From NCBI GenBank assembly GCA_017549085.1, contig JAFYVO010000049.1:1-5076 (forward strand): a stretch of 5,076 nucleotides of DNA. Reading direction: 5' to 3'. The translations under genes were made by a program, and so were the position numbers. Shown in pieces: positions 3,823-5,076 of the stretch. Under the pieces are notes generated by a model. The model ran no database searches and was not told the DNA's origin. It worked only from the letters and a program-made list of their open reading frames with translations. Within the stretch, counting starts at the first letter, position 1; the number at the start of each line of letters is the position of its first letter. The DNA is from Thermoguttaceae bacterium. GTDB taxonomy: Bacteria; Planctomycetota; Planctomycetia; Pirellulales; Thermoguttaceae.

Positions 3823-5076
3823 ACGTTTGAGCGTCGGAGCGTCGGCGTCGGCTTTTTCGAGCCGCTCGATCTCTTGCGTCAAGCGTTCGGCTTTGTACCG
3901 CGCGACTTCCGGGGCGCCCGAGCGTCCGTTCGGGTAAAGGTCGGTCGCGTCGTCGAAATACTCGTTGAAGCGGGGCGTCAACGCGGCGGCGTTTCCGTTT
4001 TTCGCGTCGACGAGCGTCTTTTCGAGCTTGGCGAAGATCGGCGCGATAACCGCTTCAAACTCCGGCGTTTGCGGCGCGACGAAGGAATGGCGAGCGCCGG
4101 CGGTCGGCGACGCGGCGGACTCGACGGGCGTCGGTTTGGACTTGCGAGGGACGTGCGGCTCGATCGCGAGCATAGCCGGAGTTCCCTTATCTTTCGCAAA
4201 ATTTTGCGCGACGAAGCGGAACTGGTTGGCCTTCTCGACGTCCTTAACGCCGAAGGAACCGTCGGCGAACGCTTCGGCGAGGCGTTCGTTCGCTTCGACG
4301 AAGCCGGGCGTCAACCGGAGCGTTTCGGGGTCGAGCGCCAAGTCGCGACCGTCCGGCGTCTCCGTTTGAAAGAAAAACGAACGGGATTCGACGCTGTTCG
4401 CGCGACGTAAAAACTTCTCGGCGAGCGCGAGGTTTTCCGGCGTCGGTTCCGAATCGAGCGCGGCTTCGGCCAACAAAAGGAAGGTCGCCCAATTTTTGAT
4501 TTCGGGGTCGCGAAGGCGCGCAAAGGCGCAAACGCCGTTTTCGACGAATAGTTGCCGAGACAAGGCGCCCAACGCCAACGCGCCGTGAACCCGGAGGTCG
4601 TTCGCGGAACACAACAAAATCTCGGAGAGGGGCGCGAGGCGGCGGAACTCGCGAACGGAGTTCGCGTTAAGTTCGGCGAGCGTTTGAGGAACGAGCGAAC
4701 CGGTCGCGGGATCGAGTTTCGCTTTGGCGCAGCGCGTGAGCGGAACGTAATAACCGGAACCGGTCGGGGCGTCGACGTCGTAAAAACGTTCGCCCCAACG
4801 GAGCGCTTCCGCGACGTTCCGCTCGACGCCGAAACCGCGCGCGTAATAAGAGGCGACGAGTCCTTGCGCTTGCGGCGAACCGGCTTCCGCTCCGGCGAGC
4901 GCGTAAAGGAACGCGACTTTCGCGACGGTCGCCGGGCGTTCGTCCGCCGTTTTCGATTTTAGGTCGTCTTCGGTAATTCCGTTGCGACGGCCGACTTCGG
5001 CGACGAAACCGCTCGGCGCAAAATCCGGAATGGAGTAGTTTTCAATATAACGAGCGAGGCTCGCGGCCGCGTCGCC
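3778..5076 (-). CDS. Sel1/TPR-like repeat protein, 5' end outside the window
   Basis: The frame is open from the TAA at 3778 to the window edge, giving 432 visible residues and no start. A TTG at 4617 could be mistaken for the start, but the conserved-looking protein continues 153 residues further upstream. Sel1-like helical repeats, which mediate protein-protein contacts, are recognisable at visible residues 53-98 (AQGLVASYYARGFGVERNVAEAL) and 260-303 (ANERLAEAFADGSFGVKDVEKA). The first 50 residues (GITEDD region) look like a diverged unit. A proline-rich linker covers about 306-340. The last 45 residues are charged and helical (YKAERLTQEIERLEKADA), possibly a short coiled coil. Because the N-terminus is missing, a signal peptide, membrane anchor or catalytic domain cannot be excluded. 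Sel1 proteins often act in signalling or envelope processes, but no specific function can be given. The 3' end is duplicated in the intergenic region that follows. Confidence 0.85.
   Translation of the reverse strand, partial: GDAAASLARYIENYSIPDFAPSGFVAEVGRRNGITEDDLKSKTADERPATVAKVAFLYALAGAEAGSPQAQGLVASYYARGFGVERNVAEALRWGERFYDVDAPTGSGYYVPLTRCAKAKLDPATGSLVPQTLAELNANSVREFRRLAPLSEILLCSANDLRVHGALALGALSRQLFVENGVCAFARLRDPEIKNWATFLLLAEAALDSEPTPENLALAEKFLRRANSVESRSFFFQTETPDGRDLALDPETLRLTPGFVEANERLAEAFADGSFGVKDVEKANQFRFVAQNFAKDKGTPAMLAIEPHVPRKSKPTPVESAASPTAGARHSFVAPQTPEFEAVIAPIFAKLEKTLVDAKNGNAAALTPRFNEYFDDATDLYPNGRSGAPEVARYKAERLTQEIERLEKADADAPTLKRLRESRERWLALRAA

Overview
The window is a G+C-rich bacterial segment in which every gene I can support lies on the minus strand, so transcription runs from high to low coordinates. 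Codon use is distinctive: TCG/CGA-rich words dominate and glutamine is almost always CAA. A Tat-exported PHP phosphoesterase, a Sel1-like repeat protein, a secreted ankyrin-repeat protein and an OmpR-type regulator together fit a Gram-negative, Planctomycetota-like genome. That placement is inference from gene style only; there is no rRNA or marker gene to prove it.

In transcription order, positions 5076-3778 hold a Sel1/TPR-like helical-repeat protein whose 5' end lies outside the window. Next is a 390-bp gap (3777-3388). It contains degenerate copies of the last ~45 bp of the Sel1 gene, a long stem-loop, a run of phased A-tracts and a good sigma70-type promoter whose core overlaps an inverted repeat. 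That promoter reads into a 455-aa Tat-exported PHP-domain metallophosphoesterase (3387-2020), which ends in a clear intrinsic terminator (1983-1927). A 321-bp gap (2019-1699) carries a second, weaker promoter with an 11-bp-phased direct repeat. It is followed by a 248-aa exported ankyrin-repeat protein (1698-952), a terminator-like hairpin (911-865), and an OmpR/PhoB-family response regulator (844-104). Positions 1-103 show no gene I can support.

The genes look like separate transcription units rather than one operon, because terminators or long gaps separate them. Two products (PHP and ankyrin) should act outside the cytoplasm; the regulator is cytoplasmic. A functional link, such as the regulator controlling the ankyrin promoter through the CTTTAC direct repeats, is possible but only inferred. 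I see no CRISPR array, transposase, tRNA, rRNA or defence system. The gene families are ordinary; the most interesting signals are non-coding: the architecture of the PHP promoter, the duplicated gene tail, and the CAA bias.
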